Part shown: piece after piece, positions 19,082-27,524 of the stretch
How positions within the stretch are numbered: the first letter of the stretch is position 1
Layout of the letters: each line of letters starts with the position of its first letter
From: Salipiger profundus
GTDB taxonomy: Bacteria; Pseudomonadota; Alphaproteobacteria; Rhodobacterales; Rhodobacteraceae
Assembly: GCF_001969385.1 (NCBI RefSeq)
Contig: NZ_CP014796.1
Location: 2,001,501 to 2,065,500, forward strand
Direction of reading: 5' to 3'
DNA length: 64,000 nt
Translations under genes and position numbers: made by a program
Notes under the pieces: model-generated
Told to the model about the DNA's origin: nothing
Databases searched by the model: none
What the model saw: the letters and a program-made list of their open reading frames with translations, nothing else

Positions 19082-19788
19082 GAGAGCCAGCGCCGCATGG
19101 CGCGTTCGAAGACGCCGGCGAAGAAGCCCAGCAGGTCGGTGCCCTGCTGCGGCGTGAAGAGATGCGGGTCCTCGGAGCCGAGCACCAGCAGGCCGGGCAG
19201 GCGGCCGGTGCCGAAGTCGAGCGTCAGGCAGGCCTCCGAGCGCATCCAGGCGGCCTTGTTGCCGTGGATCTCGGGGTCGCCCTCGCTGAGCTGGCGCAGG
19301 GTGACCTGCCGCAGCGGGATGTTGCGCCCCTCGGTGACATAGGCCTCGACGAAGCCGGGTTCCGCGACCGAAAGCACGTCGCCGAGCTTGCGCACTGCCG
19401 GATCGTCCTCGGTCTGGCCGGATTCGAGCACCAGCCGCACGCTGTCGACGCGCAGGATGTCGGCGACCTCGCCGCGCAGGTCATGCAGGAAGGGCTCGAA
19501 CTCGACCGGGTCGAGCATCCGCAGCACGGCGCGGTGAATCTGGTTCGTCCCGGCAAGGTTCTCGTAGGCGGCGGCGATGACGCTGCGGTGGGTGTCCTCG
19601 AGCCGCTCGAGGCGTGCCTCGAGGCGCTCCATCGCTATGCCGCGCAGGTCCACGATGTTGCCGCCCATGGCCCGCTCGTTGGCGGCGATGAGGGCCTGCA
19701 TCAGATCCCGGTCGTCGAGGATCATGTCGGGGCGCGAGATGATCTCCTCGCGCAGGGGCTCGTCGATCGTCTGGGAACCGCTCTTCAT
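19078..19788 (-). CDS. DUF484 family protein
   Basis: A 236-residue cytoplasmic protein with an N-terminal coiled coil (about 40-75, rich in Glu/Arg/Leu) and a GAF-like C-terminal domain ending in GTDLLGFFAGVFERAMRRWL. DUF484 genes sit directly upstream of xerC in many proteobacteria; function is unknown. ATG 19788; the stop overlaps the xerC start by 4 bp, so the two are probably co-translated. Confidence 0.88.
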   Translation of the reverse strand: MKSGSQTIDEPLREEIISRPDMILDDRDLMQALIAANERAMGGNIVDLRGIAMERLEARLERLEDTHRSVIAAAYENLAGTNQIHRAVLRMLDPVEFEPFLHDLRGEVADILRVDSVRLVLESGQTEDDPAVRKLGDVLSVAEPGFVEAYVTEGRNIPLRQVTLRQLSEGDPEIHGNKAAWMRSEACLTLDFGTGRLPGLLVLGSEDPHLFTPQQGTDLLGFFAGVFERAMRRWLS

Positions 19789-20005
19789 GCCTGTCTCTTC
19801 TTTATTGTGATTGGGACCTTATCAGGTCTCGGGCACGAATGCGCCGCCTTTTCTTTTCTGTTCGGCCCTGTTTCGCGTTCCTGTTGCGCATCTGTCAAGC
19901 AAGCGGCCGGCGGGCGCGGGCACATGGCGGATTTCGGCGTGTATGGAAAGGTTTGGCGGGGCGCAGGGTTCCGTGCCAGACTGCTAGAGGGAACGGAGGA
20001 AAGCC

Positions 20006-20326
20006 ATGCCAGAGATCACCAGCCCGAGCGACTGCCAGACCGTCATCACCACCTTCGAGACAAGCCCCGGCAACTGCCAGGATCTTCTCGATGCCCTGCA
20101 GGATGCCTACGACAGCTTCATCTCGAAACAGCCCGGCTTCATCGCCGCCGGGTTGCATGTGAACGACGCGCAGACGCGCATCGCAAACTATTCGCAATGG
20201 ACCCGTCGCGAGGACTTCCAGGCGATGCTGCGAAGCGACGAGATGCGCGCGCGCAACCGCCGCTTCAACGAGCTGAGCCGAAGTTTCGAGCCGGTGATGT
20301 ACGACGTGGTCGCCGCCTACGGCTAG
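20006..20326 (+). CDS. antibiotic biosynthesis monooxygenase (ABM) domain protein
   Basis: A 106-residue single-domain ferredoxin-like alpha/beta protein. VITTFETSPGNCQDLLDAL, then QPGFIAAGLHVNDAQTRIANYSQW matches the pattern of ABM/heme-degrading monooxygenase-like proteins. GGAGG precedes the ATG. Its stop codon shares the CTAG at 20323-20326 with the stop of the convergent regulator. Substrate unknown; the ABM name does not imply antibiotic synthesis. Confidence 0.85.
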   Translation: MPEITSPSDCQTVITTFETSPGNCQDLLDALQDAYDSFISKQPGFIAAGLHVNDAQTRIANYSQWTRREDFQAMLRSDEMRARNRRFNELSRSFEPVMYDVVAAYG

Positions 20327-21033
20327 GCTGCGGCGCCGATCCTTGCCGGGGCGCGGGGGGCCGCGCGCCGGTCCGTGACATCCAGCCGGTAACCCGAGCC
20401 GCGCACCGTCTCGATCCGCATGGCATCGGCCACCCCGGAAAGGTGGTTGCGCAGGTTGCACATGTAGACGTCGAAGACCCGCGGCGCGGGTTCGTTCTCG
20501 AACCCGTAGACGTGGCTCAGCAGCGCCTCGCGCGAGGCCAGCGCGCCGGGGCGGAGCGCGAGGTATTCGAGGATCTCGTAGAGTTTCGGCGAGAGCGACA
20601 GCGTCACGGTGCCCATGTGCACCCGTCGTGCATCGAGATCGAACAGCAGCGGCCCGCATTCCAGCAGACGCTGCGGTACCCCGTGCGCCCGGCGCGCGAC
20701 CGCGGAGAGCCGTGCCAGCATCTCGGGTAGCGGCGTGTTGCCGTCGAACACCGTGTCGGCACCGGACATGATCCATGCCGCGATCTGCTCGGGCTCGGGG
20801 TCACGGGCGACCACGGCGATCGGGGTGCGCGGGCGCAGTTCGCGCAGGCGGCTCAGGGCGCTCTGGCGCATCACCTGCCGCGCTTCGATCACCAGCAGGT
20901 CGTGCGTGCCCATCTCGTGGTAGTCCTCGACCTCCTCGCTGGCCTCGCAGCGGGTGACCAGCGTGCCGCTGTCGGCCACGGCCTTGGCCAAACTCACCAT
21001 TTTCCAACTCGATTCAGCAATCAGGTAACGCAT
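20323..21033 (-). CDS. CtrA-like winged-helix regulator with degenerate receiver domain
   Basis: A 236-residue OmpR-type regulator. The N-terminal 115 residues have receiver-like spacing, but the acidic pocket is reduced (LIAESSW) and the phospho-acceptor position, where CtrA has Asp in a LLDL strand, is Glu50 in LLVIEA. No Lys is seen at the switch end. The C-terminal winged helix (about 130-225) closely resembles CtrA: HVYGFENEPAPRVFDVYMCN beside CtrA's H-L-Y-G-G-M-D-E-P-E and I-D-V-F-I-C. No sensor kinase is adjacent. Probably a phosphorylation-independent DNA-binding protein. Targets unknown. Confidence 0.8.
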   Translation of the reverse strand: MRYLIAESSWKMVSLAKAVADSGTLVTRCEASEEVEDYHEMGTHDLLVIEARQVMRQSALSRLRELRPRTPIAVVARDPEPEQIAAWIMSGADTVFDGNTPLPEMLARLSAVARRAHGVPQRLLECGPLLFDLDARRVHMGTVTLSLSPKLYEILEYLALRPGALASREALLSHVYGFENEPAPRVFDVYMCNLRNHLSGVADAMRIETVRGSGYRLDVTDRRAAPRAPARIGAAA

Positions 21034-21235
21034 CGCTCGGGTCTCACTTCTCGGGGTTGCGGGAAGGGCAGGGCGGCGGTGTCGGGACGGGCCGCGCTGC
21101 CGGGCACGCCGATCTCGTGGGAGCCGGGAGGGTGGGCCTCCGGCGGCGGGATCGGGTGCGGCGCGTTCTGCGGCCTGAAAAACGGTTTAACGGCGAATTG
21201 TGCCCGAAATGTGTTCCGGCCCCGGCGGGCGGCAG

Positions 21236-21249
21236 GTGATATGGATCAA
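21236..21249. promoter_or_regulatory. probable Fnr/FnrL site upstream of universal stress protein gene
   Basis: GTGAT-N4-ATCAA matches the Fnr consensus TTGAT-N4-ATCAA at 9 of 10 positions. It lies 54 bp before the usp start codon, with a possible -10 (TACTCT) downstream. Oxygen-dependent control is inferred. Confidence 0.6.
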
Positions 21250-21303
21250 TGTGATACTCTTAGGGATAGGTATCTTCATGCCAGGAAGAAAGGAGGCCAC
21301 CTC

Positions 21304-21711
21304 ATGTACAAGAATATCCTGGTCCCCATCGCATTCGACAGTGACGCCAAGGCGGAGGCGGCCATGGCGGTGGCCAAGCAGTTGGCTGCCGACGATTCGG
21401 AGATCACCCTGCTGCACGTGATGGAGCATATCCCCGGCTACGCGATCAGCTACATGCCGCCGGATTACCTCAAGCAGTCCCGCGACGCGATCCAGTCCGA
21501 GCTCGACGCGATGGCGGCGAAGTTCGGTCAAGCCAAGGGGCTGGTGGTCGAGGGACACTCGGGCCGCACCATCCTCGATTTTGCCGAGGACAACGGCATC
21601 GACCTCATCGTCGTGGCGTCGCACCGGCCGGGCATGGGCGACATGCTGCTGGGCTCGACGGCGACACAGGTCGTGCGTCACGCGAACTGCGCGGTGCACG
21701 TCCTGCGCTGA
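21304..21711 (+). CDS. universal stress protein (UspA family)
   Basis: A 135-residue single-domain UspA protein starting MYKNILVPIAFDSDAKAEAA, with the C-terminal nucleotide-binding-type segment SHRPGMGDMLLGSTATQVVR. ATG 21304 has a strong AGGAGG seven to twelve bases upstream; the open frame extends further upstream but crosses the promoter. Stands alone with a probable Fnr site, suggesting expression at low oxygen. Role beyond stress resistance is not inferable. Confidence 0.93.
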   Translation: MYKNILVPIAFDSDAKAEAAMAVAKQLAADDSEITLLHVMEHIPGYAISYMPPDYLKQSRDAIQSELDAMAAKFGQAKGLVVEGHSGRTILDFAEDNGIDLIVVASHRPGMGDMLLGSTATQVVRHANCAVHVLR

Positions 21712-21733
21712 GCGATCCCGAGCGGCGGCGGCC

Positions 21734-22318
21734 TCAGCGCGCCGCCGCCATCCCGCCGGCGCGCAGGCGCTTGCGTTTGAACACCTCCTGCCGGGGCAGC
21801 CACGGATACTTGTGATCCTCGGTCACCGCGCCCCAGTAGAGCTCGCCGCCGTAGCGCCACGGGTCGAGCACGATGCCGTCGTACATGCTGTCGCCCGGCG
21901 CGGTCACCACGACCGTGCTGTGCTCGATGCGGAACGCGTTCTCGGAGTTGGCGATGGCGCGCTGCAACTCGAGCGTCGTGAACCCTTCCTGCCGCAAGCG
22001 GGCCTCGAGGTCGTCGGCCCACTGGTAGCAGAGGCCGCGCGGCTTGATCCCCTGGTTCACCTTGATGTTGTGGATGTAGGGCGGATCCTCGATCTCGTAG
22101 CGCACCGCCAGTCGCAGCGGGTAGTCATAGGCGATCTGCGCGGCCCGGCGGGCCTCGGCCGGGTCGATGTCGGGTCCGAGCGCGGTGATTTCACGCGCAA
22201 GCTCGGCGATGTCGCCGTCGCTGGGGCGCGGCAATTCGTGCGGGGGCGGCGTGGCGCAGCCGGCGACAAGCAAGGTCGCGAGCAGCAGGACAAGGGCGGT
22301 AAAGGCGCGTGGCAGCAA
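21734..22318 (-). CDS. lipoprotein of unknown function with a Cys-His-Asp arrangement
   Basis: A 194-residue lipoprotein: signal peptide with lipobox LVAG-C21. The mature part contains GLC97YQWADDLEARL, IEH133STVVV and IVLD152PWR. Nucleophile-like Cys at a helix start, followed by His and Asp on predicted strands, is the order used by papain-fold transglutaminase-like enzymes. No family is recognised with confidence. Convergent with usp (22 bp) and divergent from a second lipoprotein gene. The C-terminus is basic (KRKRLRAGG). Confidence 0.85.
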   Translation of the reverse strand: MLPRAFTALVLLLATLLVAGCATPPPHELPRPSDGDIAELAREITALGPDIDPAEARRAAQIAYDYPLRLAVRYEIEDPPYIHNIKVNQGIKPRGLCYQWADDLEARLRQEGFTTLELQRAIANSENAFRIEHSTVVVTAPGDSMYDGIVLDPWRYGGELYWGAVTEDHKYPWLPRQEVFKRKRLRAGGMAAAR

Positions 22319-22497
22319 GGAAATCGGTCCGGTCCGGTTGCAGGATGTCCTACGATCTTGGCGCGCGCGGCCGGCAAGGCAAGGGCAGAGCGCGCGACGG
22401 CGCGTCGGCGTGTCCCCGGGGCCGCAGCATCACTGCATTTGCGCGCGGGGGGCCGCTGCGCTATCCCTGCGCGGCACCCCAGCCCGCAGGAGGCCCC

Positions 22498-23145
22498 ATG
22501 TTCCGTCTGATCCCCGTTCTCGGCCTCGTTCTCGGCCTTGCCGCCTGCGCGAACGGCCAGCGCGATCTCGAGAAGCAGGCCGACCCGTTGGGAGATTTCA
22601 AGCTCGGACACGCGGCGGTGGTCGCGCCCAACATCGTCAAGGGCCCCGTCTCGCGCGAGGCCAGTCCCGAGGAGTGGATCGACGAGGTCGACGCCGCGAT
22701 CGAGGAGCGCTTCCGCCGCTACGACGGGGAAAAGTTCTACCATCTCGGCATCAGCATCGAGGGCTACGTGCTGGCGCAGCCCGGCGTGCCGCTGGTCTTC
22801 AGCCCGAAGTCGGCGCTGATCGTGCGGGTGACGGTGTGGGACGACGCCACCCAGACCAAGCTGAACGCCGAGCCCGAGCAGATCACCGCCCTCGAGTCGT
22901 TCTCGGCCGAGACGGTCGTGGGCTCCGGCGTCACCCAGTCCAAGGCCGAGCAGATGCGCAACCTGTCGGTCAACGTGGCGCTCCAGATCGAGAAGTGGAT
23001 GCGGCGGAAGCAGCGCGAGGAAGGCTGGTTCGGTGGCCCCGAGGCCAACGCCACCGCCTCCGCACCCGCCATGGCGCCCGCGCCGGAGGCCGGGGCCGAG
23101 GATCCTGCCGAAGCGGACGACGCGCCCGCCGACGCGGCGAGTTGA
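22498..23145 (+). CDS. putative lipoprotein of unknown function
   Basis: A 215-residue protein from ATG 22498, which has AGGAGG just upstream. Signal peptide with lipobox LAA-C17. The central region (about 60-170) is mixed alpha/beta with a strand-rich stretch (PLVFSPKSALIVRVTVWDDA). The C-terminal 35 residues are low-complexity Ala/Pro/Glu. I do not recognise a family. Lies 162 bp before tuf1, whose promoter falls between them. Confidence 0.82.
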   Translation: MFRLIPVLGLVLGLAACANGQRDLEKQADPLGDFKLGHAAVVAPNIVKGPVSREASPEEWIDEVDAAIEERFRRYDGEKFYHLGISIEGYVLAQPGVPLVFSPKSALIVRVTVWDDATQTKLNAEPEQITALESFSAETVVGSGVTQSKAEQMRNLSVNVALQIEKWMRRKQREEGWFGGPEANATASAPAMAPAPEAGAEDPAEADDAPADAAS

Positions 23146-23219
23146 CGCTCCGCGGCGCGCGGGGCGTGCCAAACCCGTTGCAGAGCGCGCTTTCCCGCCG
23201 CGTCCGGCGCATCAACCGC

Positions 23220-23248
23220 TTGATTTTCCCGTTGCAAGCCAATAAACG
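23220..23248 (+). promoter_or_regulatory. promoter of tuf1
   Basis: TTGATT (23220-23225), 17 bp, TAAACG (23243-23248), then a GC-only discriminator (GCCCGCG). The start codon is 60 bp downstream. Confidence 0.6.
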
Positions 23249-23307
23249 GCCCGCGATGCAAAACCGGGTCACTTGGGGCCCCTGAAAAGGCGAGGCGTCT
23301 TAAGAAG

Positions 23308-24483
23308 ATGGCAAAGGAAAAGTTTGAGCGCGGCAAACCGCACTGCAACATCGGCACGATCGGTCACGTTGACCACGGCAAGACGACGCTGACGGCGGCG
23401 ATCACGAAGTACTTCGGTGACTTCCGTGCGTACGACCAGATCGACGGCGCGCCGGAAGAGAAGGCCCGCGGCATCACGATCTCGACCGCCCACGTCGAGT
23501 ACGAGACCGAGAACCGCCACTACGCGCACGTCGACTGCCCCGGCCACGCCGACTACGTGAAGAACATGATCACGGGTGCGGCCCAGATGGACGGCGCGAT
23601 CCTCGTGGTGAACGCGGCTGACGGCCCGATGCCGCAGACGCGCGAGCACATCCTGCTCGGCCGCCAGGTGGGCATCCCCGCGATGGTCGTGTTCCTGAAC
23701 AAGGTCGACCAGGTGGACGACGAGGAGCTCCTCGAGCTCGTCGAGATGGAAGTCCGCGAGCTGCTGTCCGAGTACGACTTCCCGGGCGACGACATTCCGA
23801 TCATCGCGGGCTCGGCGCTTGCGGCGATGGAAGGCCGTGATCCCGAGATCGGCGAAGAGAAGATCAAGGAACTGATGGCGGCCGTGGATGAGTACATCCC
23901 GCAGCCCGAGCGCGCTGTCGACCAGCCGTTCCTGATGCCGATCGAGGACGTGTTCTCGATCTCCGGCCGCGGCACGGTTGTGACCGGTCGTGTCGAGCGT
24001 GGCGTGATCAACGTCGGCGACGAGATCGAGATCGTGGGTATCCGCGACACCAAGAAGACGACCTGCACCGGTGTGGAAATGTTCCGCAAGCTGCTGGACC
24101 GTGGTGAAGCGGGCGACAACATCGGCGCGCTGCTTCGCGGTGTGGACCGTGAAGGCGTCGAGCGTGGCCAGGTTCTCTGCAAGCCGGGTTCGGTGACGCC
24201 GCACACGAAGTTCGAAGCCGAGGTCTACATCCTGACCAAGGAAGAAGGTGGCCGTCACACGCCGTTCTTCGCGAACTACCGTCCGCAGTTCTACTTCCGG
24301 ACCACCGACGTGACCGGCACCGTGACCCTCCCCGAGGGCACCGAGATGGTCATGCCGGGCGACAACCTGAAGTTCGAGGTCGAGCTGATCGCCCCGATCG
24401 CGATGGAAGACGGCCTGCGCTTCGCCATCCGTGAAGGCGGCCGCACCGTCGGCTCCGGCGTCGTCTCGAAAATCCTCGAGTGA
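23308..24483 (+). CDS. tuf: elongation factor Tu, copy 1
   Basis: GTPase that brings aminoacyl-tRNA to the ribosome. 391 residues with GHVDHGKT (P-loop), RGITIS (switch I), DCPGH and NKVD. The coding sequence is the same as the second copy at 45612-46787 as far as I compared; identity starts at the ATG and ends one base past the stop, while flanks differ, which points to gene conversion. It stands alone with its own promoter and terminator. Confidence 0.98.
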   Translation: MAKEKFERGKPHCNIGTIGHVDHGKTTLTAAITKYFGDFRAYDQIDGAPEEKARGITISTAHVEYETENRHYAHVDCPGHADYVKNMITGAAQMDGAILVVNAADGPMPQTREHILLGRQVGIPAMVVFLNKVDQVDDEELLELVEMEVRELLSEYDFPGDDIPIIAGSALAAMEGRDPEIGEEKIKELMAAVDEYIPQPERAVDQPFLMPIEDVFSISGRGTVVTGRVERGVINVGDEIEIVGIRDTKKTTCTGVEMFRKLLDRGEAGDNIGALLRGVDREGVERGQVLCKPGSVTPHTKFEAEVYILTKEEGGRHTPFFANYRPQFYFRTTDVTGTVTLPEGTEMVMPGDNLKFEVELIAPIAMEDGLRFAIREGGRTVGSGVVSKILE

Positions 24484-24544
24484 TGCGCTTGCGGTGACGG
24501 GTGGCGCGAGCTGCCCGACACTTGCCAGAGCTTACAGACAAGAA

Positions 24545-24576
24545 GAGCGGGCCCCGGGGCCCGCTCTTTCTTTTTG
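24545..24576 (+). terminator. Rho-independent terminator after tuf1
   Basis: A perfect 12-bp palindrome, AGAGCGGGCCCC (24545-24556) with GGGGCCCGCTCT (24557-24568), followed by TTCTTTTT. Confidence 0.9.
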
Positions 24577-24713
24577 TCGACGTCGCCGCGTTGCGCGCGG
24601 GGCCTGTCCGCAAACTTTGAGGGGCGCCTGAACGGCGCCCCTGTGGTTCGTTCCGTATCCCCTCGGGGACCGGAAGAGAGCCCGGTGAGGGGCTCTTCTT
24701 CTGGAACCTTGCC

Positions 24714-24965
24714 TTACTGTGCGTAGTTCGCGATCATTGCCTGAGCGCGTGCCTTGGCGTTGGCTGCACCGTTCTCGGTCTGCACGACCTGGTACACGGC
24801 GACGGCTTCGGCATTGCTCAGGGCGGCGATGTTTGCGTTCGGAGCGATGCGCTCGAGCGCGGAACGTGCGTAGTCACCGGTGTTGGCGGTCTGTGCCGAA
24901 GCGGTACCGACGATTGCGGAAGCAGCGGTCAGGGCGGCGGCGGTAAGAACAACAAAGCGTTTCAT
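24714..24965 (-). CDS. small secreted protein with one copy of an unrecognised ~44-residue repeat
   Basis: An 83-residue protein with a signal peptide (MKRFVVLTAAALTAASAIVG, cleavage about ASA-Q25). The mature part is essentially one helical unit, residues 37-80: I40-A-P42-N-A-N-I-A-A-L49-S50, then a helix and NAKARAQAMIANY. The same P-x6-(L/M)-(S/T) pattern occurs three times in the secreted protein at 26596-27156, which also starts MKRF. ATG 24965 is preferred over 24971 because AAGGA is seven bases upstream of it. Function unknown; probably periplasmic. Confidence 0.8.
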   Translation of the reverse strand: MKRFVVLTAAALTAASAIVGTASAQTANTGDYARSALERIAPNANIAALSNAEAVAVYQVVQTENGAANAKARAQAMIANYAQ

Positions 24966-25006
24966 GGTCATTTCCTTTTCGATGTCATGTCGCGCCAGCG
25001 GCGCGG

Positions 25007-25035
25007 TTATCAGTGTGTCCGTGTCGTCTGGACAA
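25007..25035 (-). promoter_or_regulatory. probable promoter of the small secreted protein
   Basis: On the minus strand: TTGTCC (25035-25030), 17 bp, TGATAA (25012-25007), 42 bp before the start codon. The rest of the 379-bp gap 24966-25344 is AT-richer than its surroundings; I see no gene or strong hairpin in it. Confidence 0.5.
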
Positions 25036-25344
25036 GCGAGATATCGTTACCCGACAGCGATTTAGCAAATCACGGGACGGCTCACGGTGCGTGTCGGATA
25101 TGTGAACTTGAAAGTGACGGAGTGGCTTCTAAAGCTGCTTCACTGACCTGAAATGCGCCGCAAACATGCGATTTTCCGAGGCGATGGATCACGCAAATGA
25201 GAGCGCTGCGTGAGCTGTGCGCCAATTTTGTGTGTTTGTGGTTAGTTCAGACCTTTTGTGCTTTTTTGCACAGGTTCAAAATGCGGCCCGGCGCCCTTCG
25301 ATCGGGCGCCTTGCCGGGCGCACGGCGGAGGCTATTCTTGCGAC

Positions 25345-26340
25345 ATGACAACGCTCGTACCCCTTCCTGACGACCTCATTCAGATGGCCTACACGCTCGA
25401 CGGGCCGGACCACGGCAAGATGCTGAACGCGGCGGAAGCTCCGGCGCTCTTGCGCAGTGAAACCCTGGCCTGGGTTCATCTGAGGGCGCAGCACCCCGAC
25501 ACGCCGACCTGGATCATCGAGAACCTGTCCTATCTCGATCCAACGATCATCGACGCCCTCGTTGCGGAGGAGACGCGGCCCCGCGTCACGCGTGTGGGCG
25601 AGGGGCTGATCGTCATCCTCCGGGGGATCAACACGGTCGATGGAGAGGACCCCGAGGACATGATCTCGGTCCGCCTCTGGATCGATCCGAACCGCATCGT
25701 CAGCCTGTCACGGCGTCCGGTACGCGCAGTGGAGCAGATCGCCGAGCAGTTGTCTTGCGCGCAGGGGCCACGCGACTGTGCGGAATTTCTCGTGGAGCTT
25801 GTCGAACGGCTGACACAGAGGATCGAGAACTTCTGGACCGAGCTCGACGATGAAGCGGACGAAATGGAGGAGAGCGTGCTCGATGGCAGGGTAGGCGACG
25901 AGGTGCGTGGGCGTCTCGTCGAGGTGCGGCGCACCGCCATCATTCTGCGCCGCTACCTGCAGCCGCAGCGCGACGCCATGCGGATGTTGCAGGCGGCACA
26001 TCCCCGCTGGCTCGAGGAAGACGACCTGCGGCACCTTGCGGAAGAACTGGATGCGCTCGAGCGCGTGGTCGAAGATGCGGATGCGATGCGCGAACGCATG
26101 GCGCTCGTCCGCGATGAACTGGCCGGTCAGCTGTCGGAGCGACTCAACAGGAACATGTACATGCTTTCGGTACTCTCGGCGCTGTTCCTGCCGCTGGGTT
26201 TCCTGACGGGGTTGTTCGGAATCAACCTCGCCGGAATGCCCGGAGCGAGCGATCCCTCCGCGTTCTGGATCTTCGTTGGCGCGCTATGTGCGGTCGTTGT
26301 CGTTCAGCTCGCAATTCTTCGCCGCCTGCGGTGGATCTGA
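25345..26340 (+). CDS. CorA-family transporter, ZntB-like
   Basis: A 331-residue protein with a large cytoplasmic N-terminal domain, a long helical stalk rich in Glu/Arg (about 180-260) and two C-terminal transmembrane helices. CorA magnesium channels have GMN at the pore entrance; here it is GLFGINLAGMPG (GIN), the variant seen in ZntB zinc/proton transporters. ATG 25345 has weak upstream signals; the longer frame lacks family-like sequence. It sits between two paralogous secreted-protein genes of the opposite strand, just before tRNA-Trp. Ion specificity is inferred from family only. Confidence 0.88.
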   Translation: MTTLVPLPDDLIQMAYTLDGPDHGKMLNAAEAPALLRSETLAWVHLRAQHPDTPTWIIENLSYLDPTIIDALVAEETRPRVTRVGEGLIVILRGINTVDGEDPEDMISVRLWIDPNRIVSLSRRPVRAVEQIAEQLSCAQGPRDCAEFLVELVERLTQRIENFWTELDDEADEMEESVLDGRVGDEVRGRLVEVRRTAIILRRYLQPQRDAMRMLQAAHPRWLEEDDLRHLAEELDALERVVEDADAMRERMALVRDELAGQLSERLNRNMYMLSVLSALFLPLGFLTGLFGINLAGMPGASDPSAFWIFVGALCAVVVVQLAILRRLRWI

Positions 26341-26396
26341 TCCGGTTTTCCTGCTTGCATTGCCGTCCGGCCTTCCTTAAACGAGGCCTCGGCCCT

Positions 26397-26472
26397 AGGG
26401 GTATAGCTCAGCTGGTAGAGCGACGGTCTCCAAAACCGTAGGTCGCGGGTTCGAACCCTGCTGCCCCTGCCA
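26397..26472 (+). tRNA. tRNA-Trp (anticodon CCA)
   Basis: A 76-nt cloverleaf: acceptor AGGGGTA pairs with TGCCCCT (26462-26468); anticodon stem ACGGT/ACCGT encloses loop CTCCAAA with anticodon CCA at 26430-26432; T-arm contains GGGTTCGAACCC; encoded 3' CCA at 26470-26472. Lies between tuf and secE as in many proteobacteria. Confidence 0.97.
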
Positions 26473-26543
26473 ATTTCCGTAAAATTGAGAATAAAGCGGT
26501 TCGTCTCGGTGGCGGATACTTTTTGTGCGTTTCCTTCACGCAC

Positions 26544-26575
26544 AAAAAAAGGACCGCGCAAAAGCGCGGCCCTTT
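26544..26575 (-). terminator. terminator of the three-repeat secreted protein (possibly bidirectional)
   Basis: GGACCGCGC (26551-26559) and GCGCGGCCC (26564-26572) pair with one mismatch around an AAAA loop, with seven A on one side and TTT on the other. Read on the minus strand it ends in a T-run directly after the gene at 26596. It can also end the tRNA-Trp transcript. Confidence 0.8.
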
Positions 26576-26595
26576 CTCATCGCATGTCACGGAGC

Positions 26596-27156
26596 TTACG
26601 AGAGCACCATCTCGATGCGCGATTTCTGCTCTGCGTCGTCCTGGTAGCCGTAGAGCGCGGCACGGATCTGCTCAACCTGCTCACCGGTCAGCACGGTCAG
26701 GTCCGCCTCGGGGACAAGGTCCTGAACAGCGTTGACTTCAGCGTCGGTCAGTTGCGGCTGGAGGTCGCTCATGCTCTCCACGAGTTGCACACGCAGGTCG
26801 TCCATGTCACCGCCTTCGGTCACGAGCGCGGTGAGCTGCGCGATCTCGGCGTCGCTCATCTCGGCCAGGCGCCATGCCGGCACGTAGGCCGTCAGGTCGA
26901 CGTCGCCGGTGGTCGCGGTGGTTTCAACGTCGGTGGCATCCTCGTTCGCGATCGTCTCGATGCGCTCGGCCTTGTCGTTGTCGCTCATGCCGCCGTTGGC
27001 GATGGCAAACATCTCGGAGACCTGGTCCTCGGTCAGCGTTTCGAAATTCGCTTCCGGGTAGTAGGTGGTGATTGCGTTCTTCTCGGCTTCGGTCGCCGCG
27101 ATCGCACCGGTTGCAAGAACGGTCGACAGGGCGGTAATGGTAAGGAAGCGTTTCAT
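26596..27156 (-). CDS. secreted protein with three copies of the same ~44-residue repeat
   Basis: A 186-residue protein with signal peptide MKRFLTITALSTVLATGAIA. The mature part is acidic and consists of three units, about residues 28-70, 88-131 and 143-186. Each has a proline (P34, P93, P149) exactly seven residues before Leu/Met-Ser/Thr (L41-T, M100-S, L156-T), followed by (E/D)-Q-V or A-E-I and a helix. No cysteines. I do not recognise the family. ATG 27156 has AAAGGA upstream. Probably periplasmic or extracellular; an all-helical scaffold or binding protein is possible but not shown. Confidence 0.82.
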   Translation of the reverse strand: MKRFLTITALSTVLATGAIAATEAEKNAITTYYPEANFETLTEDQVSEMFAIANGGMSDNDKAERIETIANEDATDVETTATTGDVDLTAYVPAWRLAEMSDAEIAQLTALVTEGGDMDDLRVQLVESMSDLQPQLTDAEVNAVQDLVPEADLTVLTGEQVEQIRAALYGYQDDAEQKSRIEMVLS

Positions 27157-27459
27157 GAAGATAATCCTTTCTTCGATCTTTAACTCAGAACTGTGCAGGG
27201 CGGTGCTGCCCTGCGCTTCTGGCCACACAACACCCGAAAGCGCGGCGTGGTTCCCGTCTGGGATTGCAGGAAAAACACCACGAAGTGATTGTCATGGCTC
27301 GGAAAAATGAAAACGTGCGCGTGAACGCCGAGCGCCACGATTGGTTGCCATGAAAATCATGCCGAATGCTCAGTTTTTCGTGATCCAAACGCGCGACGGC
27401 GCGAGCAGGCGTGACCTGTTCGTGATGCTGCCGGAGTTTTCGGGCGCGCCGCGGAAGGC

Positions 27460-27488
27460 TTGCCAGCGCTGCACGATCTGCGTATACG
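27460..27488 (+). promoter_or_regulatory. promoter of secE-nusG
   Basis: TTGCCA (27460-27465), 17 bp, TATACG (27483-27488), then CCCCC, 36 bp before secE. The rest of the 368-bp gap 27157-27524 has one hairpin (GCAGGGC/GCCCTGC, 27196-27215) near the secreted-protein start and no gene that I can support. Confidence 0.65.
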
Positions 27489-27524
27489 CCCCCGAAACCC
27501 GCACGAAACGGAAAGCGAGCCGAA

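Noticed and set aside
26397..26472. tRNA-Trp as an integration site for an island containing the neighbouring genes
   Set aside because: I found no direct repeat of the tRNA 3' end nearby and no integrase; the neighbours have the same base composition as the rest.
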